Virus record (IMG/VR): IMGVR_UViG_3300046680_000196
Location: 1 to 52,182 of that record
From: a virus
Direction: 5' to 3' (one strand)
Length of the DNA: 52,182 nucleotides
In this document: piece after piece, positions 6,599 through 14,215 of the stretch
How positions within the stretch are numbered: the first letter of the stretch is position 1
How the letters are laid out: every line of letters starts with the position of its first letter
Translations under genes and position numbers: made by a program
The notes under the pieces: model-generated
The model's input: the letters and a program-made list of their open reading frames with translations, nothing else
Told to the model about the DNA's origin: nothing
Databases searched by the model: none

Positions 6599-6855
6599 GT
6601 TGATTTCCTGTCGGGTTGTTGTGGCTTTCGAATGCCTCCCGGGGTTTGAGAGGCATTTGTAAAGCCAGATGGCGGTCCGGAAACAGCCAGATGCCATCTG
6701 TATTTAGCCGGCCACTCGCTACTGGCGCAGTCACAGGCTTGATTCTCAAATTGTTTTTCCAGCCGCGACCCTGTCCGCCAGAAAACTGCTTTCGGTGCTT
6801 TACGCTGCACACCCGGGTCAGTTGCCAACCCTCTGAACCGTTGAGGCCGGTTCAT
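6595..6855 (-). CDS. First PL-operon protein, unknown function (86 aa)
   Basis: The frame is open to an ATG at 6918, but that ATG overlaps the PL -10 box, so translation must begin inside; MNRPQRFRGLATDPG at 6855 with AAGG 6 bases upstream is the best choice. The stop overlaps the start of the broken DGR target by ATGA. A very basic protein with ALATDPGVQRK-like opening, a pattern I recall from Pseudomonas hypothetical proteins. An alternative frame (6558-6812) is also open, so coding is not certain. Confidence 0.5.
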   Translation of the reverse strand: MNRPQRFRGLATDPGVQRKAPKAVFWRTGSRLEKQFENQACDCASSEWPAKYRWHLAVSGPPSGFTNASQTPGGIRKPQQPDRKST

Positions 6856-6916
6856 CGCTGCCTTGTTGCGGCGGGTCTTGTCAGTCCCTGGCCGGTGTTT
6901 CGTTCGGCTTGAGGTC

Positions 6917-6945
6917 ATTTAAGCTTGCTTAAAAGGCTACGTCAA
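6917..6945 (-). promoter_or_regulatory. Promoter PL
   Basis: On the minus strand TTGACG (6940-6945), 17 bases, TTAAAT (6917-6922). The -10 box lies within the first operator (6919-6932) and the -35 box within the second (6942-6955), so repressor would block it. It would drive the minus-strand operon. Confidence 0.75.
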
Positions 6946-6977
6946 GCATGCTTACTAAAAAAATTTAGCATGCTTAA
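6919..6977. promoter_or_regulatory. Left operator cluster (three repressor sites)
   Basis: Three 14-bp near-palindromes fit TTAAGCATGCTTAA: 6919-6932 (TTAAGCTTGCTTAA), 6942-6955 (TCAAGCATGCTTAC), 6964-6977 (TTTAGCATGCTTAA), spaced 22-23 bp centre to centre. The same sequence recurs three times between repressor and Cro-like genes. This is the OL half of a lambda-type control region. Confidence 0.85.
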
Positions 6978-6989
6978 TCATGGTGCGAC

Positions 6990-7013
6990 AAAAAGCCCGC
7001 GCTAGGCGGGCTT
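6990..7013 (-). terminator. Terminator of the repressor gene
   Basis: On the minus strand AAGCCCGCC-tag-CGCGGGCTTTTT lies just after the repressor stop (7041) and before PL. It would separate repressor transcription from the PL operon. Confidence 0.75.
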
Positions 7014-7040
7014 CAGTGACAAATCTATTAGACGTTCGGT

Positions 7041-7769
7041 TTAGATGTCTCCGTCGAAACTGTGGGCTACGTATCTCCCGATGACGGATACATGCTCAAG
7101 CTGGTCAGGGTTCAGACTTTCATCTGGATTCTTCGCGGAGTTGTCGGAGCGAATGATAAGGCCTCCGTCGAATCTTTTATATAGCCGCTTGATACGCAAT
7201 TCGTTGCCGTACCGGATCCCATAAACCTTACCGTCCTGAATTGCGGTGTTGCTTAAGTCAAGTGTGACCTTGGATCCCTCCGGGAGTGTTGGCTCCATCG
7301 ATTCGCCAGTGATTATGAAGTCTGAAAGATTCTTGGGGTTCAGCCGCTTTCGCCTAATCCAATCCATCCGATATGCGTTTCCCTGATCCTGGTGCACTTC
7401 CTCTATCACCATTTCTCCCGTCCCTGCTGCAAATCTCACCTCAATGCGAGGCACGATAATGAACTGGTCATTTGGAAGATCCTCAGGCGCTTCCCACGCA
7501 ATAACATTTTGCCCCGGAGTGAATGGTTCCGGGACTCCCTCACCAGTCGCGATCCACCTTGCGCTAACTCCTGACTCTGAAGCCAGGGCGAAAAGGTTCT
7601 CTGGTTTTATAGATGCGGTTTCGCCAGTCGTCCACTGAGTAACGGCGGATGGGGACACACCGCAGCGCTTCGCCATCTCGCTTTTAGAGAGCTTGCTGTG
7701 CTCGATCGCCAATGCCACCCGCTCATGCCGACCGGCAGGCTCTGAAACATCTCGTCCGAAAAAATTCAT
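7041..7769 (-). CDS. CI/LexA-like prophage repressor with autoprotease
   Basis: 242 aa from ATG 7769 (AGGG 8 bases upstream). Residues about 15-60 form a helix-turn-helix (SKSEMAKRCGVSPSAVTQW). The C-terminal half is an S24 peptidase: cleavage site Ala115-Gly116 (FAAGTG), nucleophile Ser157 (ITGESMEP) and base Lys194 (ELRIKRL), 37 residues apart as in LexA. RecA-stimulated self-cleavage would induce the prophage. It is divergent from the Cro-like gene, with three palindromic operators between them and three more beyond its 3' end. Confidence 0.95.
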   Translation of the reverse strand: MNFFGRDVSEPAGRHERVALAIEHSKLSKSEMAKRCGVSPSAVTQWTTGETASIKPENLFALASESGVSARWIATGEGVPEPFTPGQNVIAWEAPEDLPNDQFIIVPRIEVRFAAGTGEMVIEEVHQDQGNAYRMDWIRRKRLNPKNLSDFIITGESMEPTLPEGSKVTLDLSNTAIQDGKVYGIRYGNELRIKRLYKRFDGGLIIRSDNSAKNPDESLNPDQLEHVSVIGRYVAHSFDGDI

Positions 7770-7789
7770 TTGCAAGCCCTAGAAAAAAG

Positions 7790-7860
7790 TTAAGCGAGCT
7801 TAATTCCGTCGAGGTTAAGCATGCAGTGCCGTCTTGCGCTTGCTCATTAAGCATGCTTAA
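7790..7860. promoter_or_regulatory. Right operator cluster (three repressor sites)
   Basis: Sites 7790-7803 (TTAAGCGAGCTTAA), 7815-7828 (TTAAGCATGCAGTG, right half degenerate) and 7847-7860 (perfect TTAAGCATGCTTAA). They sit between the repressor and Cro-like genes. The perfect site overlaps the PR -10 box, so it is the likely strongest repression site. Confidence 0.88.
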
Positions 7861-7862
7861 AT
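7834..7862 (+). promoter_or_regulatory. Promoter PR
   Basis: TTGCGC (7834-7839), 17 bases, TTAAAT (7857-7862), the same -10 sequence as PL. It would start transcription about 20 bases before the Cro-like gene and is covered by the 7847-7860 operator. Confidence 0.6.
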
Positions 7863-7886
7863 TCAACCAAACTAAGTGGAGCACTT

Positions 7887-8081
7887 ATGAAAAAGACTGA
7901 GGTTTTAAACCACTTCAAAGGCGTCAGTAAGGTTGCTGAGGCTCTGGGCATTAGCCCTGGAGCGGTTTCTCAGTGGCCTGAATCGGTGCCTCCCCTTCGC
8001 CAGCTTCAGTTGCAGGCGATCACCGGCGGCGCACTCAAGGCATCCGAAGATGCCATGCGCTTCCTTACCCCTGCTGCTTAA
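7887..8081 (+). CDS. Cro-like repressor
   Basis: 64 aa, ATG at 7887 preceded by GGAG. MKKTEVLNHFKGVSKVAEAL followed by GISPGAVSQW is a compact helix-turn-helix of the Cro/YdaS type (DNA-binding antirepressor of lambdoid phages). It is divergent from the repressor with the shared operators between. It is expected to bind the same palindromes and turn off repressor synthesis in lytic growth. Confidence 0.85.
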   Translation: MKKTEVLNHFKGVSKVAEALGISPGAVSQWPESVPPLRQLQLQAITGGALKASEDAMRFLTPAA

Positions 8082-8110
8082 CCAATTCGAACAACCAAGG
8101 AGCCTCACCA

Positions 8111-8305
8111 ATGGCAGATGAACCACGGAAAAACAAAAAGCATGTCAACCAACTGAAGGTGCTGCTCGATGACGAGTACGAAGGCCTTCTGGACTATGCG
8201 GCACAAATTCACAGAACCAAAAAGGGCGTACTTGCCCGAGAGGTTTTGAAGTCTTGGCTCCATGACCTTGTTGGCAAGTCTATCCGCGATGACCGTGCGG
8301 CCTGA
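8111..8305 (+). CDS. Ribbon-helix-helix (Arc-like) regulator
   Basis: 64 aa. Basic N-terminus, then HVNQLKVLLDDEYEGLLDY and a second helix (GVLAREVLKSWLHDL), the beta-helix-helix plan of MetJ/Arc proteins. Its position after cro suggests a role like CII or an autoregulator. Three GGGACC repeats at 11-bp period directly downstream (8318-8345) are a candidate binding array. Confidence 0.7.
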   Translation: MADEPRKNKKHVNQLKVLLDDEYEGLLDYAAQIHRTKKGVLAREVLKSWLHDLVGKSIRDDRAA

Positions 8306-8317
8306 AGCAAAACAGTA

Positions 8318-8345
8318 GGGACCCAGCAGGGACCCGATAGGGACC
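8318..8345. repeat. Three GGGACC(C) direct repeats, 11-bp period
   Basis: GGGACCC at 8318-8324 and 8329-8335 and GGGACC at 8340-8345 are exactly 11 bp apart, about one helical turn, so all face the same side. They lie in the 49-bp gap between two small genes, just before the ribosome site of the second. Operator-like. Confidence 0.7.
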
Positions 8346-8354
8346 GGAGGCCGT

Positions 8355-8549
8355 ATGCCAGATGAGAAGGGCATGGAGCTTGGAGAGTTGCTTGATCCGG
8401 AAGAGTTGGAATTGCTGGAGGCGGAGGCGGCAAAGCGCGGGATGTTGCCGCATGAGCTGGCAAAGCTTGGAATCCAGCAAGAGCTGAACAGAAGGACAAG
8501 GCCGAGAGCCATGACAGGAACGATTCAAGCGTTCCGCAAGAAGACGTAA
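8355..8549 (+). CDS. Small acidic early protein (64 aa)
   Basis: Start at 8355 with CCGGAGG 6 bases upstream. Highly acidic leucine-rich N-terminal helix (LGELLDPEELELLEAEAAK), basic C-terminus ending FRKKT. It could be an RHH-like or helical dimer protein. No family assigned. Confidence 0.65.
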   Translation: MPDEKGMELGELLDPEELELLEAEAAKRGMLPHELAKLGIQQELNRRTRPRAMTGTIQAFRKKT

Positions 8550-8614
8550 ATCCAAAGCACAAAAAAGCCACCGGGCAAGGGTGGCTGATTCGATAACACA
8601 ACGTGAGGTCGATT

Positions 8615-8845
8615 ATGAACCATCAGCCAGTGTTCATCAATACCCCAAGTCATATGCCTTTGATCCAGCCAGTCGCTGGTCCATGGCCCGTCTACACGAC
8701 ATTTAAGACATTGCCAGAGCAAGACCGCTGGTACATGTACGAATCCGCCAAGGCACACCGCAAGCTCCTCGAGCAGAGCGGCTTCGAAATGTCCGAAAGC
8801 TACGACGAATTCATCAAACGCGTCACCGATGAACTGGAAATTTGA
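8615..8845 (+). CDS. Early protein of unknown function (76 aa)
   Basis: ATG at 8615 with GAGGTC upstream was preferred over 8603. The sequence is soluble with an aromatic centre (RWYMYESAKAHRKLLEQSG). It is directly followed by the replication initiator, with start codons almost touching its stop. Function unknown. Confidence 0.65.
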   Translation: MNHQPVFINTPSHMPLIQPVAGPWPVYTTFKTLPEQDRWYMYESAKAHRKLLEQSGFEMSESYDEFIKRVTDELEI

Positions 8846-8847
8846 CC

Positions 8848-9681
8848 ATGCATTATTTCAAAAGAAACATCGGTGACTATCACAAAAAGGCTGGCCGTCT
8901 TTCCATGACTGAGCACGGCGCGTACACGCTTCTGCTCGACGCGTGCTATGACCGTGAGCGCTTCCCAACTCTCGAGGAAGCTCTGGACTGGTGCTGGGCA
9001 CGATCTGACGAAGAAGTGACTGCGGTTACCTTCGTCCTGAGCAAGTTCTTTGATCTTGTTGACGGTCGTTATGTCCAGGCGCGCATTCAGGATGAAATCA
9101 ACAGCTATCACGCCATGGCCTTGAAAAACAAGGTGATTGCTGAAAAGCGTGAATCCGACAAACGCACGAAGCGTGAACTGGATAGCACGAAGCGTGCACG
9201 CGACGTACACGAACCGGCACCTAACCAAGAACCAAGAACCACTAACCAAGAACCAAAAGATCAAGATCAAAAGATTTGCGCCGCTACCGCTGCGCCTGGT
9301 CAGGTCGAAGATCCGAAGGACTCCTCAGGGGCTGTCCAGCCCAAGGCCAGTAAGGGCACCCGCTTAGCCAGCGACTGGGCGCTTCCTGAAGCATGGCGCG
9401 CTTGGGCCGTTGATGCCCGCCCAGAACTCGGCGTTGTCGGTATTGATCTCGAAGCTGACAAGTTTCGCGATCACTGGCATTCCGCAACCGGCGCCAAGGC
9501 CACCAAGGCTGATTGGCTTGCCACCTGGCGAAACTGGGTCCGTAACGCGCACGCACCTCGCAATGTCCACGCGTTCCCTGTGAAATCTGCCTTCACCAAC
9601 CTGCCGCAAGTAAACGCCGCCGAGATCCGCGCCCGCACTGCCGAGAATGAACGTCTGGGGGTGCGCCGTGCGAACTTCTAA
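8848..9681 (+). CDS. YdaU-type (DUF1376) phage replication initiation protein
   Basis: 277 aa from ATG 8848 (a TTG at 8842 is in frame). The opening HYFKRNIGDYHKKAGRLSM and GAYTLLLDACYDRE are the DUF1376 signature. The domain spans about residues 1-95, then a low-complexity linker with Asn-Gln-Glu-Pro repeats (about 125-150), then a C-terminal domain with WRAWAVD and FRDHWHS. This family occupies the lambda O position. The linker-coding DNA has two sets of 21-bp-period repeats that may be the origin. DnaC-like and DnaB-like genes follow. Confidence 0.85.
   Translation: MHYFKRNIGDYHKKAGRLSMTEHGAYTLLLDACYDRERFPTLEEALDWCWARSDEEVTAVTFVLSKFFDLVDGRYVQARIQDEINSYHAMALKNKVIAEKRESDKRTKRELDSTKRARDVHEPAPNQEPRTTNQEPKDQDQKICAATAAPGQVEDPKDSSGAVQPKASKGTRLASDWALPEAWRAWAVDARPELGVVGIDLEADKFRDHWHSATGAKATKADWLATWRNWVRNAHAPRNVHAFPVKSAFTNLPQVNAAEIRARTAENERLGVRRANF
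9164..9271. repeat. Iteron-like repeats inside the initiator gene (candidate origin)
   Basis: GCACGAAGCGTG occurs at 9164-9175 and 9185-9196 (CACG/CGTG arms). CTAACCAAGAACCA occurs at 9221-9234 and 9242-9255. Both pairs repeat at exactly 21 bp. An A-rich AGATCAA doublet follows at 9258-9271. Lambda and relatives carry their origin iterons inside the O gene in the linker-coding region, as here. Confidence 0.5.
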
Positions 9682-10465
9682 ATTCGGCCTTGAGCCGCGG
9701 GTAAAGACTCGCAACGACCACTGCGAAGCGCATGGTCAATATGATCGCCGGCTCGTCGAGGCATTCGATGGTGCCAGCAAGGTGATTGGCTGCCCGAACT
9801 GCTATTGGGAGAGCATCCACACCTCTGACGATAAATCTCAAGACCACATCGACGCGGTTGCTCTGAAACGGTGGGAGGCCACCAACGCATCGCTGTTCGC
9901 TACCGGAATCGCGCAACGCTTCCGTGCCTGCTCACTGGATAACTACCGGACTGATATCGACGGTCAGGCTGTGGCGCTCGATTTGTGCCGCGCCTACGTG
10001 AATCAGTTCGAGGAGAACTTTGCCGCGGGGCGATGCCTGCTGATGCTCGGCAACTTCGGCAACGGCAAGACACACCTCGGCTGCTCGATCTTGAAGGCGG
10101 TGGTAACGCAATACGGCGCGCATGGGCTGTATGCGCCGGCGCCGGACATCATCAGTGCAATCAAGGCGACCTTCAACAAGGGTTCTGCGGACACCGAACA
10201 GGAAATCATGGCCGAGCTGTCGAGTGTCGACCTGCTGCTGATCGACGAACTCGGTGCCCAGGGTGGGACCGAGTTCGAGCGCAACTCGCTGCACACGATC
10301 ATCGACATGCGCTATCGCAAGATGCTGCCGACGATCATCACCTCGAACCTGCCATCCGCCGAGCTTTCAACCTACATCGGCGACCGGGCGCTTGATCGTC
10401 TGCGGGAGAACGGCGGTCACGCCATTGTCTTCGACTGGGAATCCAGCCGCGGGGGTGATCAATGA
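9668..10465 (+). CDS. DnaC-like helicase loader ATPase
   Basis: 265 aa from GTG 9668 (GGGGG upstream); an ATG at 9647 is in frame. A C-x2-C pair (GCPNCYWE) near the N-terminus is followed by an AAA+ core with Walker A GNFGNGKTH and Walker B LLLIDELG, and sensor-1-like TIITSN, the IstB/DnaC plan. It overlaps the initiator by 14 bp and the helicase by 4 bp. Role: loading the following DnaB-like helicase at the phage origin. Confidence 0.9.
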   Translation: MRTSKFGLEPRVKTRNDHCEAHGQYDRRLVEAFDGASKVIGCPNCYWESIHTSDDKSQDHIDAVALKRWEATNASLFATGIAQRFRACSLDNYRTDIDGQAVALDLCRAYVNQFEENFAAGRCLLMLGNFGNGKTHLGCSILKAVVTQYGAHGLYAPAPDIISAIKATFNKGSADTEQEIMAELSSVDLLLIDELGAQGGTEFERNSLHTIIDMRYRKMLPTIITSNLPSAELSTYIGDRALDRLRENGGHAIVFDWESSRGGDQ

Positions 10466-11829
10466 GCCGCGAACTCTTCAGCGTAGAGGCTGAACACGGC
10501 GTGCTCGGCGCACTCATGCTGGATGCCTCTCTATTCGAGGATATTACCAGCAAGGTTCAAGCGTCTGACTTCTACTTCCAAGATAACGCAGCGCTTTATC
10601 AGGCAATCGTCGAGTGTCATGCGAGTGGAGATCCGATTGACGCGGTCACCGTGGGGCTTTCGCGCCCAGCATTGCCAAGCGGTGAAAACACGCTGGCATT
10701 CGCCGCGGAGATCGCCAAGAACGTGCCGAGCTCGGCCAACTGGAAGACATACGCCCGCCACGTCATGGAGCGCGCCGTATTGCGTCGCCTCGTGGATGCC
10801 GCAGCCGCGGTCACTGACATGGCATTTGAAGATGCGCCATTGTCGGACGTGATCGCCAGCGCACAGCAGGCAATGGCGGATCTCCGTGATTTGGACGACG
10901 GCGAATCGGACTACAAGCGCCTGGACGAGATCATCGGGAAGAACATCGACGTGCTGGACGACAAGTTCAATCGCCGGGTTCCCGCGGGCATTCAGACCGG
11001 GCTCGCCGATCTCGACAAGATGATCAAGGTGCTGAAGCGCAAGACCGTGACGGTGATCGGCGGACTTCCGGGCAGCGGGAAAACAACACTGGGAATGCAG
11101 ATCTGCCAGCGCGTAGCGCTGAATGATATCGGCACTGCATTGGTGTTCAGCCTCGAAATGCCAGAGGAAGAGCTGGGCAACCGTATGCTCGCCTCGGTCG
11201 GGTCTATCGACTTTGGCCGGATCGATATCGGCACGACGATGGAAGACGAGGACTGGCCGAAGCTTACGTCTGCCGTAAACAAAATACAGGGTAGGCCGCT
11301 GTTCGTCAGTGACGCGGCGGGCCAGACCCTTTCAAAGATTCGCAGCACCGCGCGCATCGTGCAGAAGAAGCACGGCCTAGCGATTCTGGCCATCGACTAT
11401 ATCGGCCTGATCAAGTCGGAAGAGCGCGCACAGAACCGCACCGCCGAGCTTTCGAAGATATCTACCGGGATCGTCAATCTGGCAAAGGAACTCAACGTTC
11501 CCATCGTCCTGCTGGCCCAGCTCAATCGTGAATCCACCAAGCGCCCCGGCAAGAAGCCGATCGCCAGCGACTTGAAGGACTGCGGCCAGATCGAAGCGGA
11601 CGCCCACATGATCCTTCTCGTTCACCGCGACGGTGAAACAGAGGAAGGCCAGAACGGCGTCACCGAAATCATCATGCCCAAATGCCGACATGCGCAGGTC
11701 AATAGCTGCCTCGTCCAGCAACAGGGGAAATTCTTGCGATTCGTCAACTTTGCCGGGGCCAGAGAAATCAGCCAGGAAGAAGTCGAGATGGGCCGTGGCT
11801 TTGGGATCAAGAAAGGGGAGAAATTCTGA
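10462..11829 (+). CDS. DnaB-like replicative helicase
   Basis: 455 aa, start overlapping the loader stop by ATGA. N-terminal DnaB domain (SVEAEHGVLGALMLD, about 1-110), linker, then RecA-type core with Walker A GLPGSGKTT (about 200), ALVFSLEMPEEEL, Walker B region AILAIDYIGLI, and LLAQLNRE (about 350). Length matches bacterial DnaB. It is the fork helicase of the phage. Confidence 0.95.
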   Translation: MSRELFSVEAEHGVLGALMLDASLFEDITSKVQASDFYFQDNAALYQAIVECHASGDPIDAVTVGLSRPALPSGENTLAFAAEIAKNVPSSANWKTYARHVMERAVLRRLVDAAAAVTDMAFEDAPLSDVIASAQQAMADLRDLDDGESDYKRLDEIIGKNIDVLDDKFNRRVPAGIQTGLADLDKMIKVLKRKTVTVIGGLPGSGKTTLGMQICQRVALNDIGTALVFSLEMPEEELGNRMLASVGSIDFGRIDIGTTMEDEDWPKLTSAVNKIQGRPLFVSDAAGQTLSKIRSTARIVQKKHGLAILAIDYIGLIKSEERAQNRTAELSKISTGIVNLAKELNVPIVLLAQLNRESTKRPGKKPIASDLKDCGQIEADAHMILLVHRDGETEEGQNGVTEIIMPKCRHAQVNSCLVQQQGKFLRFVNFAGAREISQEEVEMGRGFGIKKGEKF

Positions 11830-12047
11830 TGGCCGATGACATCGATATCGCGCAAGAGCGCATAGAGGCCGACATTGCCCACCGCATTGCATCGCGCACC
11901 GTTTACACCGGCATCAGCGCCAAAGAGTGCGAGGAGTGCGGAGAGGAAATTCCCGAGAATCGCCGCGCTGCGGTGAAGGGCGTGAAGCTTTGCGCGCCTT
12001 GTGGGGCTTTGGTGGAGCTGAAGGCGAAGGGAGTGCGCAGATTATGA
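11829..12047 (+). CDS. DksA/TraR-type C4 zinc-finger protein
   Basis: 72 aa. Helical N-terminus, then CEECGEEIP and CAPCG, the C-x2-C-x17-C-x2-C zinc finger of TraR/DksA proteins. Small phage members of this family can bind RNA polymerase in the secondary channel as TraR does; that role here is family knowledge only. Stop overlaps the next start by ATGA. Confidence 0.85.
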   Translation: MADDIDIAQERIEADIAHRIASRTVYTGISAKECEECGEEIPENRRAAVKGVKLCAPCGALVELKAKGVRRL

Positions 12048-12217
12048 CTGCCCCCTTCTTTTTGATTGTGCCGTTCATTTCTTCCAGCGGTGGAGCAGCG
12101 ATGACCTCGACGCCAATGGAATCTATGGGCATTTGCGAGTTCGCCGCCGCTCAAGTCCAAAAGCTAGAAGGAGCGCTTTCAAATATCCGCACTCAGTGCG
12201 TGCGAGGTGAAGAATGA
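12044..12217 (+). CDS. Small phage protein (57 aa)
   Basis: Begins MTAPFFLIVPFIS at 12044 in an ATGA overlap and ends in an ATGA overlap with ninB. The first 15 residues are hydrophobic, the rest is helical (CEFAAAQVQKLEGAL). Function unknown. Confidence 0.6.
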   Translation: MTAPFFLIVPFISSSGGAAMTSTPMESMGICEFAAAQVQKLEGALSNIRTQCVRGEE

Positions 12218-12681
12218 GCAACGTCATCATCAAGCCTCGCCACTTCTGGTCTGCCGGCGCCAGTCGAATTCGCGACGTGTTCAAGCTGGCCTTCCAGTTC
12301 GCCGCCGAGCTGTCCGTCTCCAGCGCCGTCGAGATCATCGTCCGCCCGGTGAAGTCTCGTCGCACCCTGGAACAGAACGCCAAGCTCTGGGCGATGCTGG
12401 GCGACATCTCTCGCCAAGTTGATTGGCCGGTAAATGGAGTAATGCAGAAGCTCGACAGCGAGGACTGGAAAGCCCTGATGACCGCAGCGGCCCGGCAAGA
12501 GATCCGTATGGCTCAGGGCATCAACGGGGGCGTGGTCATGCTGGGCGAAAGCACCAAACGCATGACCGTTGCCGAGCTTGGCGACGTGATCGAGTGCATG
12601 TACGCCTTCGGCGCCGAGAAAGGCGTGGTCTGGAGCGAGCCAAAAGGGCAGATGCCAGAGACTTGGGAGGCGGCAGCATGA
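12214..12681 (+). CDS. ninB: NinB-like recombination protein
   Basis: 155 aa. The segment VKSRRTLEQNAKLWAMLGDI and DWKALMTAAARQE are hallmarks of NinB (Orf family of lambda). Lambda Orf/NinB binds ssDNA and substitutes for RecFOR in loading strand-exchange proteins. It sits in a nin-like region with NinG downstream, overlapping neighbours by 4 bp each side. Confidence 0.88.
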   Translation: MSNVIIKPRHFWSAGASRIRDVFKLAFQFAAELSVSSAVEIIVRPVKSRRTLEQNAKLWAMLGDISRQVDWPVNGVMQKLDSEDWKALMTAAARQEIRMAQGINGGVVMLGESTKRMTVAELGDVIECMYAFGAEKGVVWSEPKGQMPETWEAAA

Positions 12682-12947
12682 ACCAGTTCAAGCCGGGCGA
12701 TCTCGCGCTTACCATCGTTGACGACCCTGAGATCCCAGCCTACAGCGTCGTCACGCTCTACTCTGCCATCAAGAAGGGCGAGGACTGCCTGACATGGGAC
12801 GACAAGCCCTCAGTGGCAAAGGAGGATGGCTGGTTCGTCATCCATCCGAATGCTGCCGACGAACGTCTCTATGCCGAACGAGAGTTGATGCCGCTCAAAG
12901 GGGAATTTCAGCCCGAGCAGCAGAAGTCGCTGGAGGTGGTCGAGTGA
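12678..12947 (+). CDS. nin-region protein of unknown function (89 aa)
   Basis: Start at 12678 in an ATGA overlap. N-terminus FKPGDLALTIVDDPEIP reads like a small beta-barrel (SH3-like) protein, C-terminus acidic. Common position between NinB and NinG in Pseudomonas phages; role unknown. Confidence 0.7.
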   Translation: MNQFKPGDLALTIVDDPEIPAYSVVTLYSAIKKGEDCLTWDDKPSVAKEDGWFVIHPNAADERLYAERELMPLKGEFQPEQQKSLEVVE

Positions 12948-13216
12948 GCCTTATCAGTTGCTTTACCGATGATGAGTTGCTTGAGGAGCTGGTTCGTAGA
13001 CGCAACAGCAACAAAAGCAATAGGCAGCCTGCCAGATGGTGTGAGGAGTGCCTGAATTTCCGCCCATGGAGTGAAAAAAGCGAAGTTCCTACTGAATACA
13101 ACCCGTGTTCCAAGAAGCATCAGATGGACTTTCATACTCCAACCGCATGGCAATCGCCGGAATGCTTCGGCCATTACCGAACCATTTGCACAGACCGACA
13201 GGAGTGCCCGCAGTGA
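12944..13216 (+). CDS. Cysteine-rich nin-region protein (90 aa)
   Basis: GTG start at 12944, GTGA overlap with the previous stop. Cysteines in CEEC, NPCS, ECFG and TICT, with a histidine in between, give a probable zinc-binding module preceded by an acidic helix (DDELLEELVRRR). Function unknown. Confidence 0.65.
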   Translation: MSLISCFTDDELLEELVRRRNSNKSNRQPARWCEECLNFRPWSEKSEVPTEYNPCSKKHQMDFHTPTAWQSPECFGHYRTICTDRQECPQ

Positions 13217-13809
13217 GCCTCCCGTCGAAACCCCGCAAACCCAAGAAGTGCCAGAACCCGGCCTGCTGCGAGTCATTCGTTCCATTTCGCACTGGTCAGA
13301 ACGTATGCAGTCCTCGCTGTGGTCTGGCGATGAAGGCTGTGAATCAGGAGAAGGCGCGTAAGGCACTGTCGCAGCTCGACCGCGCCGAAATCAAAGTTCG
13401 CAAAGAGGCCCTGAAAATTCGCGGCGACTACATGCGTGAAGCGCAAAAAGCGTTCAACGAATTCATCCGGGTTCGTGACCAGCTCGCCGGGCATGCCTGC
13501 ATCTCCAGTGGTCGGCCATTGGACTGGGCCGGTAACGCGGTTGACGCCGGCCATTACCGTTCCGTGGGCGCCGCACCGCACCTGCGCTTTGACGAGCGCA
13601 ACTGTCACGCCCAGAGCAAGCAGGACAACCGCTACCTGTCTGGTAACGCAATCGACTACCGCATCGGCCTGATCAAGCGCATCGGCCTGCTTGCAGTGGA
13701 AGAACTTGAGGCCGATCAGTCGGTGCGCAAGTACACCATCGAAGACCTCAAGGCCATCACCGCCGAATACCGCGCCAAGACCCGCGAACTCAGGAGAGCA
13801 GCCGCATGA
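13213..13809 (+). CDS. ninG: NinG (Rap-like) recombination endonuclease
   Basis: 198 aa from GTG 13213, GTGA overlap. N-terminal zinc motif CQNPAC...CSPRCG, then a basic helix, then DAGHYRSVGAAPHLRFD and NCHAQSKQDNR, the NinG/Rap signature with the HNH-like core. Lambda Rap is a structure-specific nuclease acting on recombination intermediates. It completes, with the exonuclease and NinB, a phage recombination set. Confidence 0.92.
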   Translation: MSLPSKPRKPKKCQNPACCESFVPFRTGQNVCSPRCGLAMKAVNQEKARKALSQLDRAEIKVRKEALKIRGDYMREAQKAFNEFIRVRDQLAGHACISSGRPLDWAGNAVDAGHYRSVGAAPHLRFDERNCHAQSKQDNRYLSGNAIDYRIGLIKRIGLLAVEELEADQSVRKYTIEDLKAITAEYRAKTRELRRAAA

Positions 13810-13916
13810 ATCTCGTCCACTTCTACTTCGGATTTCTGTTGGTACTCGGGGGCGGCCTGCTCGAACTCAGCCGCTATTTGTGGCGCAAGGACAAGGCTCT
13901 GCGGGGTGTGAAATGA
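13806..13916 (+). CDS. Single-pass membrane mini protein (36 aa)
   Basis: MNLVHFYFGFLLVLGGGLLE from 13806, overlapping ninG and the next gene by ATGA on both sides. One N-terminal hydrophobic helix and a basic tail (RYLWRKDKALR). Too short for many gene callers but coupled on both sides. Confidence 0.6.
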   Translation: MNLVHFYFGFLLVLGGGLLELSRYLWRKDKALRGVK

Positions 13917-14215
13917 ATATGCGCGAAGAGTTTGAGTTGGCATATGTCGAGGGCTTGGTGCGGCGATGCGGCGAAGGCTTCCGGTCGACGGCATTGTGTT
14001 CGCTTACTGAAAAGCGCCCAGACGGCGAGTACCGAGATTATACGGACTTCATTGCATGGTGGGCTTGGCAAGCCTCCCGCGAATCGCTGGTGATTGAGTT
14101 GCCAAGGGCAAAAAACATCTTGCCGCATGATGCCGATCGAGAGTCGGCGTGGGACGTTTGCAAGGATGCATGCATTGACGCAATCGAAGCCGCCGGCCTG
14201 AAGGTGAAGCTATGA
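13913..14215 (+). CDS. Phage protein of unknown function (100 aa)
   Basis: Start at 13913 (ATGA overlap). FIAWWAWQASRESLVIELP is a recurring motif in small phage proteins of this region (compare 'WWAWQASR'), with DACIDAIEAAGLKV at the end. No known activity. Confidence 0.7.
   Translation: MNMREEFELAYVEGLVRRCGEGFRSTALCSLTEKRPDGEYRDYTDFIAWWAWQASRESLVIELPRAKNILPHDADRESAWDVCKDACIDAIEAAGLKVKL

Noticed and set aside
6558-6812. 84-aa alternative minus frame beside the PL promoter
   Set aside because: Overlaps 6595-6855, which is coupled by ATGA to the next gene; no ribosome site was found for this frame, though coding cannot be excluded.
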